DNA from: Marinobacter sp. X15-166B
GTDB taxonomy: Bacteria; Pseudomonadota; Gammaproteobacteria; Pseudomonadales; Oleiphilaceae
Length of the DNA stretch: 64,000 nt
Direction: 5' to 3'
Assembly (NCBI RefSeq): GCF_001752365.1
Contig: NZ_MEIY01000001.1
Location: 1,437,044-1,501,043 of the forward strand
The position numbers and the translations under genes are program-made. Under the pieces are notes generated by a model. The model worked only from the letters and a program-made list of their open reading frames with translations. It was not told the origin of the DNA and did no database searches. Positions 27,919-37,393 of this stretch are shown here, in pieces (positions within the stretch are counted from its first letter, which is position 1; each line of letters opens with the position of its first letter).

Positions 27919-29022
27919 TCAGAGCGTACAAAAGGCGTCGTTGCGCAGGCGGGGCGTCTGGCACAGGGTTTCGGTGGCCAGTTGCACATCGGCGACATAA
28001 TACAACGAGGCCAGCCCCAGGCGGTCACGGCCCTGATTGTGGAACACCATGCCGAAGGCGATGTCTCCGGCGGTGTAGCGGCGGTGGTGCCGGGCAAAGT
28101 ATACGGCGGGCTGCGATAAGGTGTCATCCTGCAACAGGGACGCCACCCGTCCGGCACCGCCGTGGTACGCCTGGATCAGCAGCAGCGTGAACAACCGGTC
28201 ACGCTTGGCGGCGGGCAAATGGCCAAAGCGTTGCTCAAAGGCCGGGCGCAGGTTGCGGGCGTTCTGGTTGGTCAGCTTCAGGGCACAGTCGATCTGGGCG
28301 AGACGGTGCCAGTAATTGGCGGGGGCGATGCCACAGTCGCTCAGCGCCGCGCTGGACAGCTGCAGGATACCGCGGGCATTGGCGGCGGAATGGGCCCGGG
28401 TCTGACCGCCGCTTTCAATCATCAACTGGCCGGCCAGATACCGGGGCAACTCGGGCGGCAGATCAAGTCGTTGCTGGTGCGCGCGGGTCTGGTACACATA
28501 GGTCAGGGCCTCATGCAGCGAACCGGGGCTGTGGGCACCGGCAAAGCTCAGGTCATCCCAGGTGCCCCACAAACGTTCCGTGGGGAGGGTGCCGAGATAG
28601 CGGGCCATGGCGTCGGCCAGATCGACGTGGGGCTGGTTGCATGCCAGCGCGAACGGGTAACCGGTGGTGCTGGCGGTACCCCGGACCCAGGTGCTGGCTC
28701 GCCCACTGGCCGCCATGGCTTTACGGGTGTCGTTCAGGCGGTGTTGGGTGGCCTCGGAAGTGGGGCCGTTGCTGATATACCCCAGAAACTGGCCGCGGCG
28801 GTCAAACAGGACGTGACGGTCGGTGTCGCTACAATACCCGGATTCGAACAGCACCCAGCGCCGCACGGTGACGATGTTGCTGTATACCCCCTGACTGACC
28901 CAGTAGGGCGCGGCGCGGATGACGGCTTGCCAGTCGTCAGCCGGGTCTTGCGGGTCCGCGGCTGCGGTGGGCTGGGTTAACAGCAAAGCGGCCAGCAGGT
29001 AGCTCCGGATCCATGTACTCAT
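27919..29022 (-). CDS. Secreted lytic-transglycosylase-like protein
   Basis: A 367-residue exported protein with a signal peptide (cleavage near AAADPQ, residue 22). Residues 200-300 resemble an SLT lysozyme-like domain: the catalytic-type Glu in LMIESGGQTRAHS, then ANARGILQLSSAAL and an IQAYHGGAGRV segment. Residues 25-190 are a Cys-containing N-terminal region I do not recognise. It probably cleaves peptidoglycan glycan strands in the periplasm. It ends 34 bases before the TauE/SafE start and may be co-transcribed with it. Confidence 0.72.
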   Translation of the reverse strand: MSTWIRSYLLAALLLTQPTAAADPQDPADDWQAVIRAAPYWVSQGVYSNIVTVRRWVLFESGYCSDTDRHVLFDRRGQFLGYISNGPTSEATQHRLNDTRKAMAASGRASTWVRGTASTTGYPFALACNQPHVDLADAMARYLGTLPTERLWGTWDDLSFAGAHSPGSLHEALTYVYQTRAHQQRLDLPPELPRYLAGQLMIESGGQTRAHSAANARGILQLSSAALSDCGIAPANYWHRLAQIDCALKLTNQNARNLRPAFEQRFGHLPAAKRDRLFTLLLIQAYHGGAGRVASLLQDDTLSQPAVYFARHHRRYTAGDIAFGMVFHNQGRDRLGLASLYYVADVQLATETLCQTPRLRNDAFCTL

Positions 29023-29074
29023 AAGCGACAGCCCTTGTCCTTGATTAGTGACCTCTTACGCGCATCCTATCGGT

Positions 29075-29134
29075 GGCAACTGGCAACTGGCAACTGGCAA
29101 CTGGCAACTGGCAACTGGCAACTGGCAACTGGCA
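29075..29134. repeat. Heptanucleotide tandem repeat (GGCAACT)8
   Basis: Eight perfect copies of GGCAACT (29075-29130) plus a partial ninth (GGCA), lying between the divergent lytic transglycosylase and amidase genes, 53 bases before the former and about 94 before the latter. Copy number could vary by slippage and alter promoter spacing for either gene. No spacers occur, so it is not a CRISPR array. Confidence 0.95.
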
Positions 29135-29227
29135 GCGTCCATGGCCTGACTTTCTTATTTGGAGGGTTTCGATATCCTTGGCAAGGACGATTCTTAGAGC
29201 ACTTTGCCAGACGTTACGGACGTTGCC

Positions 29228-30715
29228 ATGAAACAATCCGAATACCTGCGTTACGATGCCGTGGGGCTGGCGGAGTTGATTCGCCGGGACGAAGTCACCG
29301 CAGAGGCCGTGTGTGCGGCCGCCATTGCCCGGGCGGACAGTGTGAATGCAACCCTGAACGCCATTTGCCATCCCCAATTTGAACAAGCCCTGGTGCAACC
29401 GTATCCCGCCGGTACCCCCTTTGCCGGTGTGCCGCTGCTGCTCAAAGACCTGGCACAGGAACAGGCCGGCGTGCGCTGTACCTATGGCAGCCGCAGCATG
29501 GCCGCTTACGTTGCGTCTCAGGATTCCGAGTTTGTGCGGCGCAGCCGCGCGGCGGGGCTGGTGTTTTTGGGGCGCACCGCCACCCCGGAGTTCGGCTTGA
29601 AAGCGGTCACCGAATCCACCCTGTGGGGGCCGAGCCGTAACCCCTGGCACACCGACCTGACGCCGGGTGGCTCCAGTGGCGGCGCGGCTGCAGCCGTGGC
29701 CGCCGGCATTGTGCCCATGGCCGGTGCCAACGACGGTGGCGGGTCGATTCGGATCCCCGCCGCCTACACCGGTCTGTTCGGCCTCAAACCGTCCCGCGGG
29801 CGGGTGCCGGCGGGACCGCTGGCCGCCGAAAACTGGAGCGGCGCCTCCACCGATCACGTCGTCACCCGCACGGTGCGTGACAGCGCCGCCATGCTGGATG
29901 CGCTGGCCGGTGCGGCGGCGGGTGATCCGTTTACCATTGCGCCCCCTGCGCGGTCGTACACTGCCGATCTGCAGCGGGCGCCGCAACCGCTGAAGATCGG
30001 CGTGTTTACCGCATCGCCTTACGGCACCGCAGTGGCCCCCGAATGCATCGCCGCCGTTGAACAGACGGCCCGCCTGCTGGCAGACCTGGGACACGAGGTG
30101 GAGTACGCCCAGCCGGAGATTGACGGAATGAGTCTGGCGCGGTGCTATCTGGGACTGTATTTCGGCGAAGTGGCGGTGGCGGTGGCGCGGGCCAGGCGCG
30201 AGCTGGGCGCCAGGCGTCGCGATTTCGAGCTGGATACGCGCCTGCTGGCGCTGCTGGGGCGATCCATGCCGGTACCGGACTATGTCCGCCGGCGGCAACA
30301 GTGGAACGACTTCGGCCGCGCGCTGGGAGACTTTTTTAAGCGTTTCGATCTGTATCTCAGCCCGACCACCGCCCAGATGCCCGCCCGTATCGGCCAGCTT
30401 GATAGTCCGGCGCACCTGCGACTGGCCGCGCGGCTGATGCTGCTGCTGCGGGCCGGGCGGCTGGTGCATCAAAGCGGGCTGGTGGACGAAATCGCTTTGA
30501 CCAGCCTCGCCCGGACACCCTTTACCCAGCTGGCCAACCTGACCGGTACGCCTGCCATGTCGGTGCCGCTGCACTGGACCCCGGGGGGGCTGCCGGTCGG
30601 GGTGCAGTTTGGTGCCGCCCACGGAGGCGAATCGGTGTTGTTGCAACTGGCGGCACAGCTGGAACAGGCACGCCCCTGGTGGGCCCAGTACCGGCGTCTG
30701 GAGCAGGGTGTCTGA
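29228..30715 (+). CDS. Amidase-signature family amidase
   Basis: A 495-residue hydrolase, started at ATG 29228. The amidase-signature Ser-cisSer-Lys triad is visible: Lys73 in [10 protein letters not shown], then [16 protein letters not shown] and [13 protein letters not shown]. Family members hydrolyse a wide range of amides. It is not followed by gatC or gatB, and it lacks GatA context, so it is not a tRNA amidotransferase subunit. Substrate unknown. Confidence 0.87.
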   Translation: MKQSEYLRYDAVGLAELIRRDEVTAEAVCAAAIARADSVNATLNAICHPQFEQALVQPYPAGTPFAGVPLLLKDLAQEQAGVRCTYGSRSMAAYVASQDSEFVRRSRAAGLVFLGRTATPEFGLKAVTESTLWGPSRNPWHTDLTPGGSSGGAAAAVAAGIVPMAGANDGGGSIRIPAAYTGLFGLKPSRGRVPAGPLAAENWSGASTDHVVTRTVRDSAAMLDALAGAAAGDPFTIAPPARSYTADLQRAPQPLKIGVFTASPYGTAVAPECIAAVEQTARLLADLGHEVEYAQPEIDGMSLARCYLGLYFGEVAVAVARARRELGARRRDFELDTRLLALLGRSMPVPDYVRRRQQWNDFGRALGDFFKRFDLYLSPTTAQMPARIGQLDSPAHLRLAARLMLLLRAGRLVHQSGLVDEIALTSLARTPFTQLANLTGTPAMSVPLHWTPGGLPVGVQFGAAHGGESVLLQLAAQLEQARPWWAQYRRLEQGV

Positions 30716-30838
30716 ACGGCAACCCGCACCGGCGCACGCAGACAGACGTTTATCTTTGCAGTTGGAACAGGCTATGCTGTAAAGCGAGGAGTTGGCAAAA
30801 CTCCGGTCTGTTCCTGATGGCATCGTGGAGGCGAGCAC

Positions 30839-31456
30839 ATGATGAACCAACCGATGGCAATCGAAGAACTGGTATCCGTAGCACAGGCAGAAGCCATGGG
30901 GGAGCTTGATGCTCCGATGATGGCGATCGTACTGTCCAGTGAACAAAGCTACGACTTGCCCATCAATTCATTGGAAACCGAAGCGGACAAGGCCCGCTGG
31001 GCGTTAATATTACGAGCAGCTCGCGAACATGTAGAAGCGGAGGCGGTGGCGGTGCTGTACCCGGCGTGGACCACCATCCGCAAAAAAGACGGCGACGACG
31101 CAAGCAGCCCGGCCGAAGAGTTGGCCGACCTTGCCGACCGCGACGCGGATTCCGATCATCCGATTGACACCCTGTTTGTCCAGTTGCACACCCGGGACCG
31201 GATCTACTGGCGTGGTTTCGAGCAAATTCGTGATCCGCGACACCAGCGAATCATCGGGTTCCGTCGCATTGGCGCCTTGTCGAGCGACTACGAACCCGGC
31301 GAAGCCCCGGTGTTGACCGGCTGGCTGAAAACCTTGTTTGAGCCCATGCCGGAAGAAGGCCGGGAAACCGACGTGGACCGGCAGTTGGCGGCCTTGCTGG
31401 ACGAACCGGAGGTCAGTGCCGCCCTCTACCCACGGCAATTACGGGCCCTGCACTGA
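30839..31456 (+). CDS. Hypothetical protein
   Basis: A 205-residue acidic, soluble protein with GGAGG 6-10 bases before its ATG. The text AMGELDAPMMAIVLSSEQSYDLPINSLE and a later LFVQLHTRDRIYWRGFEQIRDP look structured. There is no signal peptide, membrane helix or motif I recognise. The middle (about 85-105) is a low-complexity Asp/Glu/Ala stretch, probably a linker. It stands 138 bases before metN with its own likely transcript. Confidence 0.65.
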   Translation: MMNQPMAIEELVSVAQAEAMGELDAPMMAIVLSSEQSYDLPINSLETEADKARWALILRAAREHVEAEAVAVLYPAWTTIRKKDGDDASSPAEELADLADRDADSDHPIDTLFVQLHTRDRIYWRGFEQIRDPRHQRIIGFRRIGALSSDYEPGEAPVLTGWLKTLFEPMPEEGRETDVDRQLAALLDEPEVSAALYPRQLRALH

Positions 31457-31594
31457 CCCGGGGCCAGTTGGCCCCCTTGACTGCGTCTTCCCGGGGCGCC
31501 GGTATACGGGCATACCACCATACCGCGCGTTCGGGTTTAGCGGCAGATTGGTTTATAATCACCGGCTTTATTCCCGCATTTACAAGGTTGCCCG

Positions 31595-32602
31595 GTGATT
31601 GAATTTGATCAGGTCCAGAAGTCATACCAAGTAGACAAGCGTGCCATACCTGCGTTGCACGCCACCAGTATGACCATCAACAGTGGCGAGGTGTTCGGCA
31701 TTGTGGGGCATTCCGGGGCTGGCAAATCCACCCTGGTGCGCCTGATAAACCTTCTTGAACGCCCCACTGGTGGTCGGATAATCATCGACAACGAAAACAT
31801 CACCGACTACACCAGCACCCAGCTGCGGGACTTTCGCCGCAAGGTCGGCATGATTTTTCAGCATTTCAACCTGCTGTCCTCGAAAACCGTCGCGGACAAC
31901 ATCGCTTTTCCGATGAAACTGGCCGGCATCTATTCCCGCGCGGACATTCGTGAGCGGGTCAGTGAGCTGCTGGCACGGGTGGGGCTGAGTGAACACGCCG
32001 ACAAATACCCGTCCCAGTTGTCCGGTGGCCAGAAACAGCGGGTGGGCATCGCCCGGGCACTGGCCTGTCGGCCGACCATTCTGCTGTGCGACGAGGCCAC
32101 CAGTGCGCTGGACCCGCAAACCACCCAGTCGGTTTTGCGGTTGTTGGCGGACCTCAACCGGGAACTGGGGCTGACCATTGTGTTGATCACCCATGAAATG
32201 GACGTGGTCCGCCGGGTGTGTGACCGGGTGGCGGTGATGGATGCGGGCCGGGTGGTGGAAATGGGTGCGGTCAGCGATGTGTTCCTGCACCCGCAACACC
32301 CCACCACCCGGGATTTTGTGTTTGAGAGCGAAAACATCGACCGGGAGGAAATGCAGCAGGACATGCAACACGCCCAGGGTCGCATCTTGCGGTTGACCTT
32401 TCGCGGTGAGGCCACCTTCAAGCCCCTGCTGGGCAAGGTGGCGCGGGAGTCGGGGGTTGATTTCAGTATCTTGTCAGGGCGCATCGACCACATTAAGGAT
32501 ACACCCTATGGTCAGTTAACCCTGTCGCTGATCGGCGGCGATCTGGCACTGGCCATGACTGCTTTTCAGGCCGCGGACGTAGATGTGGAGGTGGTACGCT
32601 GA
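31595..32602 (+). CDS. metN: Methionine ABC transporter ATP-binding protein
   Basis: A 335-residue ATPase started at GTG 31595. The Walker A (GHSGAGKST), signature (LSGGQKQR), Walker B ([12 protein letters not shown]) and His switch (LITHEMD) are intact. The C-terminal 90 residues form the NIL/ACT-like domain that binds methionine and shuts the transporter off. A TATAAT lies at 31554-31559. The stop overlaps the metI start (TGATG). Confidence 0.93.
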   Translation: MIEFDQVQKSYQVDKRAIPALHATSMTINSGEVFGIVGHSGAGKSTLVRLINLLERPTGGRIIIDNENITDYTSTQLRDFRRKVGMIFQHFNLLSSKTVADNIAFPMKLAGIYSRADIRERVSELLARVGLSEHADKYPSQLSGGQKQRVGIARALACRPTILLCDEATSALDPQTTQSVLRLLADLNRELGLTIVLITHEMDVVRRVCDRVAVMDAGRVVEMGAVSDVFLHPQHPTTRDFVFESENIDREEMQQDMQHAQGRILRLTFRGEATFKPLLGKVARESGVDFSILSGRIDHIKDTPYGQLTLSLIGGDLALAMTAFQAADVDVEVVR

Positions 32603-33279
32603 TGGAAACCTTGATGGACGGTTTGTTGAGCAACGTCGACTGGCTTGAAATTGGCTGGGCCAGCTGGGATACCCTGGTGATGGTCGGGTTGTCGTTGCTG
32701 TTCAGCGTGCTGATCGGCCTGCCGCTGGGGATATTACTGTTTCTCACCGCCAAACGGCAGTTGCTGGAGCAGCCCCTGGTCTATGGGATTGTGTCGTTCA
32801 TTGTTAACGTTTTACGTTCGGTGCCGTTCATAATCCTGTTGATTGTGATGATTCCGGTGACCGTCATGCTGATCGGCACCTCGTTGGGGGTGGCCGGCGC
32901 CATCCCGCCGCTGGTGGCCGGCGGGGCGCCTTTCTTTGCCCGTCTGGTGGAGACGTCCTTGCGGGAGGTCGACCGGGGCATTATCGAAGCCACCCAGGCC
33001 ATGGGGGCGGGTATTCGCCAGATCATCACCGGTGCCTTGTTACCAGAGGCTTTGCCGGGCATCATTGCGGCGATTACGGTCACCGCCATCACCCTGGTTT
33101 CCTATGCGGCCATGTCCGGCGTGGTGGGCGGTGGTGGCCTGGGGGATTTGGCCATCCGGTTCGGCTATCAACGGTTCCAGACCGATGTGATGGTAATCAC
33201 CGTGGCTCTGCTGGTGGTTTTTGTGCAGCTGCTGCAGATGGTGGGCGATCGTCTGGTGTTGTATTTCAGCCGACGGTAA
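32602..33279 (+). CDS. metI: Methionine ABC transporter permease
   Basis: A 225-residue inner-membrane protein with five to six helices. The coupling-helix region is visible (RLVETSLREVDRGIIEATQAMGAG), as is the C-terminal YAAMSGVVGGGGLGDLAIRFGY segment typical of MetI. The ATG shares a base with the metN stop, so translation is coupled. Together with MetN and MetQ it imports D- and L-methionine. Confidence 0.93.
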   Translation: METLMDGLLSNVDWLEIGWASWDTLVMVGLSLLFSVLIGLPLGILLFLTAKRQLLEQPLVYGIVSFIVNVLRSVPFIILLIVMIPVTVMLIGTSLGVAGAIPPLVAGGAPFFARLVETSLREVDRGIIEATQAMGAGIRQIITGALLPEALPGIIAAITVTAITLVSYAAMSGVVGGGGLGDLAIRFGYQRFQTDVMVITVALLVVFVQLLQMVGDRLVLYFSRR

Positions 33280-33318
33280 ACAACGACTAAAAAGTAACTA
33301 AACGAGTGAGGTCAGGTT

Positions 33319-34101
33319 ATGAAAATCAAGAATTTTCTATTGGCAGCTGCGGCGGTAACCGCGTTTTCGTCCGTGCACGCGGCGGACAAACTGAGCATTG
33401 CGGCCACGGCGGTGCCCCACGCCGAACTGCTGGAGTTTGTAAAACCGGCACTGAAAGAAGACGGTGTGGATTTGCAGATCAAGGTGTTTACGGATTACGT
33501 ACAGCCGAATGTTCAGGTGTCGCAGAAACGCATGGACGCCAATTTTTTCCAGCACCTGCCGTATCTGACCGAGTTTAACGCCGGGCGCGGTACCAGTCTG
33601 GTCAGCGTGGTCGGTGTTCATGTCGAGCCTTTCGGTGCCTACTCCAGCAAAATCAAATCGCTGGATGAGCTGGAAGATGGGGCAACCGTGGCCATTCCCA
33701 ACGACCCCACCAACGGTGGACGGGCCTTGTTGCTGCTGCAGCAAGCCGGTGTGATCACCCTGAAGGATGGCAGCAAGATTACCGCAACACCGCGGGATGT
33801 GGCCGACAACCCCAAAAACCTGAAGTTCTACGAGCTGGAAGCGGCTACCTTGCCCCGGGTACTGGACCAGGTAGCGGTGGCGTTGATCAACACCAACTAC
33901 GCCCTGGAAGCCGGCCTGAACCCCGCGGAAGACGCGCTGGTGATTGAAGGCGCCGAGTCTCCTTATGTGAACATCCTGGTGTCCCGCGAAGACAATAAGA
34001 ACTCTGCCGCCATGCAAAAGCTGGCCAACGCGCTGACCTCCGATGAAGTCAAAGCGTTTATTGACGAAAAGTACAACGGCGCGGTGGTGCCTGCGTTCTA
34101 A
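33319..34101 (+). CDS. metQ: Methionine-binding protein
   Basis: A 260-residue periplasmic binding protein of the NlpA/MetQ family. The pattern AATAVPHAELLEFVKPALK opens the domain, followed by QPNVQVSQKRMDANFFQHLPYL and AIPNDPTNGGRALLLLQ. The signal peptide ends in SSVHA-ADK with no lipobox cysteine, so this copy is predicted to be soluble in the periplasm, unlike E. coli MetQ, a lipoprotein. It lies 39 bases after metI and is followed by a terminator. Confidence 0.92.
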   Translation: MKIKNFLLAAAAVTAFSSVHAADKLSIAATAVPHAELLEFVKPALKEDGVDLQIKVFTDYVQPNVQVSQKRMDANFFQHLPYLTEFNAGRGTSLVSVVGVHVEPFGAYSSKIKSLDELEDGATVAIPNDPTNGGRALLLLQQAGVITLKDGSKITATPRDVADNPKNLKFYELEAATLPRVLDQVAVALINTNYALEAGLNPAEDALVIEGAESPYVNILVSREDNKNSAAMQKLANALTSDEVKAFIDEKYNGAVVPAF

Positions 34102-34135
34102 CGGCCTGCCGACGACCGTCGGGCAGTCAAAAAAA

Positions 34136-34164
34136 AGCCGGTGGGAGCCAAGCTCTCACCGGCT
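34136..34164 (+). terminator. Rho-independent terminator of metNIQ
   Basis: A 12-bp stem with one G-U pair (34136-34147 with 34153-34164) and a 5-base loop, followed by TTTCTG and preceded by eight A. The A-run suggests it also works for the convergent peroxiredoxin gene ending at 34192. Confidence 0.88.
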
Positions 34165-34191
34165 TTTCTGTTTATTGAGAAACAGGGCGGG

Positions 34192-34845
34192 TTATTCGCC
34201 GCCCCAGTTGGTTTTTGGATCGGGTGTCATCCGCAGGTAATGACGCACTTTGTCGTAGCCTTTCGGGAACCGCTGTTTGATTTCTTCCTCATCCTGCAAT
34301 GAGGGCACAATGACAACGTCTTCGCCTCGTTCCCAGTTACCCGGGGTGGCCACCTTGTGATTGTCCGTCAGTTGCAGGGAGTCAATCACCCGCAGAATTT
34401 CATTGAAATTACGGCCGGTGCTTGCCGGGTAAGTGATCATCAGCCGAATGACCTTGTTGGGGTCGATCACGAACAGGGAGCGCACCGTATGCGTGTCGTC
34501 GGCTTTCGGGTGGATCATGCCGTACAGTTCCGACACCTTGCGGTCCGGGTCGGCGATGATCGGAAAGTTCACCACGCAGTTTTGGGTTTCGTTGATGTCC
34601 TTGATCCACTCCAGATGGGAATCGACGGAATCGACGCTCAGGGCGATGGCCTTGACGTCGCGCTCTGCGAAGGCGTCTTTCAGTTTCGCCGTCAGCCCCA
34701 GTTCGGTGGTGCAAACCGGAGTGAAATCCGCCGGATGGGAAAACAACACGCCCCAGCTGTCTCCCAACCACTCGTGAAAGCGGATGGGGCCGTCACTGGA
34801 CTGTTGTTCAAAGTCCGGGGCGATGTCACCTAGTCGTAAGCTCAT
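34192..34845 (-). CDS. 1-Cys peroxiredoxin (Prx6 type)
   Basis: A 217-residue peroxidase. The start at 34845 has AGGAG upstream and gives MSLRLGDIAPDFEQQ, the standard N-terminus. The peroxidatic Cys45 is in HPADFTPVCTTELG. The long C-terminal extension (KQRFPKGYDKVRHYLR) is the Prx6/AhpC-TSA C-terminal domain. It reduces hydrogen peroxide and alkyl hydroperoxides. A second cysteine (TQNCVVNFP) is not at a resolving position known for 2-Cys enzymes. Confidence 0.9.
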   Translation of the reverse strand: MSLRLGDIAPDFEQQSSDGPIRFHEWLGDSWGVLFSHPADFTPVCTTELGLTAKLKDAFAERDVKAIALSVDSVDSHLEWIKDINETQNCVVNFPIIADPDRKVSELYGMIHPKADDTHTVRSLFVIDPNKVIRLMITYPASTGRNFNEILRVIDSLQLTDNHKVATPGNWERGEDVVIVPSLQDEEEIKQRFPKGYDKVRHYLRMTPDPKTNWGGE

Positions 34846-34935
34846 ACCGTTTTCTCCTTTCGCATGATTCGGCACACTTGTTAGTCATAAGACCGATCAT
34901 GACAAGAAGCAAGGTTTGTGATCCGGATCACCGGG

Positions 34936-36281
34936 CTAGGCGCGTTGCTTCTCAAAATACTCCCGGGTCAGCTTGAAGACCACAGGGCTGAGCAAGGCCA
35001 GGGCAATCAGGTTCGGTAACGCCATCATGGCATTCAGGGTGTCCGCGATCAACCAGATCAGGCCCAGATTAACCGTCGCACCCAGCGGAATGACAAGCAC
35101 CCACAGCACCCGGTAGGGCACGATCGCTTTCACCCCGAACAAAAACTCCACGCTGCGCTCCCCGTAGAACGACCAGCCCAGCATAGTGGTAAAGGCAAAG
35201 ATGGCCAGCGAAATAGCAACCACATAATTGCCGATACCCGGCGCGCCCTGGGCGAACGCCATGGAGGTCAGGGCAGCGCCGGACTCGCCGGAGGTCCAGG
35301 CACCGGAGGTGATGATCACCAGGCCGGTGATGGAGCAGATGATGATGGTGTCAATAAAGGTGCCCAGCATGGCCACCATGCCCTGTTTGATCGGGTTGTT
35401 GGTTTGCGCCGCCGCGTGGGCGATCGGCGCGGAGCCCAGACCCGCTTCGTTGGAAAAGATACCACGAGCCACCCCAAACCGCAGGGCTGCCCACACCGCC
35501 GCACCGGCAAAGCCGCCCTGGGCTGCTATTGGGCTGAACGCGTGGGTGAAAATCAGCCGGATGGCTTCCGGAATGGCGGTCGCATTGATGGCCAGCACGA
35601 CCAGACCGGCCAGCACGTAGGAGATCGCCATGAAGGGTACCAACGCACTGGCCACCTGGCCGATGCGCCGAATACCACCGATCAGTACCATGCCGACCAG
35701 AACCATCAGAATGACGCCGGTCAACCAGGCGGGCATACCGAAATTGGCCTCGAGCACGTCCGCGACCGAGTTGGCCTGCACCGTGTTGCCGATGCCAAAA
35801 CCGGCAATGGCGGCAAAAATGGCAAACAGCACGCCGAGCCAGGCCCATTTTTTACCCAACCCGTTGCGAATGTAGTACATCGGCCCACCCACGTGGGCCC
35901 CGCGTTCGTCGACTTCGCGGAAACGCACGGCCAGCACGGCTTCGGCGTATTTGGTGGCCATCCCCACCAGCGCGGTCAGCCACATCCAGAACAAGGCTCC
36001 CGGCCCGCCGAGGAAAATGGCCGTGGCCACACCGGCAATGTTACCGGTGCCAACGGTGGCAGACAGGGCGGTCATCAGCGCCTGGAATGGGGGATTTCAC
36101 CGTCCTTGGCAAGCCCGGTGCGGCCTTCCCACATGAGTTTGAAACCCGCCCGGAGGTTGAGGATGGGCATGAGCTTCAGGCCAAGACTGAGAAACAGTCC
36201 GACGCCGAGTATCATTACCAGCATGGGGGGGCCCCAAACCAACCCGTTAATATAGCTAACAAAGGACTCGAATGCGGTCAT
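34936..36281 (-). pseudogene. AGCS-family sodium/alanine(glycine) symporter, frame broken at a G-run
   Basis: A normal-length symporter (about 448 residues) split by one base. The first frame (from 36281, CCGGAGAA upstream) encodes the N-terminal 60 or so residues (NGLVWGPPMLVMILGVGLFLS; LRAGFKLMWEGRTG). The second encodes the rest, starting in ALMTALSATVGTGNIAGVATA, the AGCS signature. They meet at five G on the plus strand (36089-36093); six would join them as GEIPPFQALMTALS. AGCS proteins import small amino acids with Na+. Everything after the join is intact. Confidence 0.85.
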
Positions 36282-36340
36282 AACGTTCTCCGGCTTTTAT
36301 TATTATCGCTGCAGATGTGTGCTGCAGATCGTAGATCGCC

Positions 36341-36368
36341 AGTCTAATGGGAAAGCACCGTCTGTAAA
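36341..36368 (-). promoter_or_regulatory. Candidate promoter of the AGCS symporter gene
   Basis: On the minus strand TTTACA (36368-36363) and TAGACT (36346-36341) are 16 bases apart, about 60 bases before the start. Two copies of CTGCAGAT (36309-36316, 36322-36329), 13 bases apart start to start, follow and could be an operator. Confidence 0.35.
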
Positions 36369-36405
36369 CAGTTTGTTCGGGGAATGTGCGCAGGATCACA
36401 TCGGT

Positions 36406-36437
36406 AATGGCCAGCCCGGGACGGGTGGCTGGCCATT
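36406..36437. repeat. Perfect 11-bp inverted repeat
   Basis: AATGGCCAGCC (36406-36416) and GGCTGGCCATT (36427-36437) around a 10-base loop, with a second hairpin (GGGGTGGG/CCCACCCC) just to its right at about 36443-36462. Neither has a T-run. They lie downstream of a possible small gene (36470-36631) and may be its terminator or a REP-like element. Confidence 0.7.
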
Positions 36438-36469
36438 CAGTCAGGGGTGGGGAGCCCACCCCGGCGTTG

Positions 36470-36631
36470 TCAGCGGCCGCGCATGCCACCTTTCAGACTG
36501 CGGCTCTGGGCCGCACGGCTGACGGCTTCAAGACTGAGGACCGGCCGGACCGGGTGGTTCCGTTCGCGGGTTTGGCCGCTGGCCGCAAGGCGCTTGCGCC
36601 GAAGGCGCACGATCAGATTACTCAAACGCAT
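36470..36631 (-). CDS. Possible small basic protein
   Basis: A 53-residue open frame starting MRLSNLIVRLRRKRLAASG and ending GGMRGR. It has a strong GGAGG ribosome-binding site 6 bases before its ATG, which is the main reason to report it. It is Arg-rich, without Cys or a membrane helix, and unlike any family I know. It lies in a 660-base gap that holds no other gene. Confidence 0.4.
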   Translation of the reverse strand: MRLSNLIVRLRRKRLAASGQTRERNHPVRPVLSLEAVSRAAQSRSLKGGMRGR

Positions 36632-36943
36632 AAAAACCTCCAAAAAAGCTGGTACGCCTCACCTCGGGTGTTGCCGGAGCAAACCCGGTAAACGTCTGAG
36701 CTTGAAGAAAAAAAGCGACGCAAAACGCCGCGCCTGAAAGGCTGGTGAACAGCCTTCCTGATGGTCGTCTGACTGTACAGTAAGTAACCAGCAGGCAACA
36801 ATAAGTAGGGGCACGGACAAAGGCCCCGTTTCGCTTTCTGTTTGCCATGATTTTGCCTATGGTTAATAAGTAGGCTGACGCGAAAATCGTGCCGTGCTAC
36901 CGACTGCAGTGCTGGTTTTGGCATTGAGATCTGCAAACTGGGG
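36632..36943. other. Non-coding gap before the CBS gene
   Basis: No convincing gene is seen in these 312 bases. A possible promoter for the CBS gene is TTGCCA (36842-36847), 16 bases, TAATAA (36864-36869). The rest is unremarkable. Confidence 0.4.
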
Positions 36944-36952
36944 GTGCTTAAC

Positions 36953-37381
36953 ATGCGTTCATTGACCGTCTCCGATGTGATGTGGAGCCATATTCAACCG
37001 ATACGTTGCGGTACGCCTTTAACCAAGGTGGTCAAAATACTGCTCACTCATCACGTGACCGGTTTGCCGGTGGTGAATGATCAGCTCCGGGTGGTGGGGT
37101 TTGTATCCGAACAGGATTGCATTCACGCCTTGTTGGTCAGCAATTATCACTGTGAAGGGGAGCCCGTGGTGGATGATGTCATGTTCGATGCGCCACTTTT
37201 GGTATCCGGCGACACCGCGATGGTTGATCTGGCGCAGCGACTCGGGGCAGGCCGGCCCAAGGTGTACCCCGTGGTGGAGAACGACCGGCTGATCGGCATT
37301 ATTACCCGCACGGCCATTCTTGCCCAACTGGCGAAGTCTGGCTGCGGTATCGATATGCCGCGCTTTGCCTCCACTGAGTAA
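36953..37381 (+). CDS. CBS-domain pair protein
   Basis: A 142-residue cytoplasmic protein made of two CBS domains (MWSHIQPIRCGTPLTKVVKILLTHHVTGLPVVN; MVDLAQRLGAGRPKVYPVVENDRLIGIITR). Such stand-alone pairs bind adenine nucleotides and regulate partners. ATG 36953 is preferred, but GTG 36944 is possible. No partner is adjacent. Confidence 0.82.
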   Translation: MRSLTVSDVMWSHIQPIRCGTPLTKVVKILLTHHVTGLPVVNDQLRVVGFVSEQDCIHALLVSNYHCEGEPVVDDVMFDAPLLVSGDTAMVDLAQRLGAGRPKVYPVVENDRLIGIITRTAILAQLAKSGCGIDMPRFASTE

Positions 37382-37393
37382 CAAGGGGCAGTG

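Noticed and set aside
29075-29134. CRISPR-like array.
   Set aside because: The repeat unit is 7 bases with no spacers, and no cas gene is near.
29045-30946. A 633-codon minus-strand open frame opposite the amidase gene.
   Set aside because: It is a GC-skew shadow of the amidase, whose catalytic signature is intact on the plus strand.
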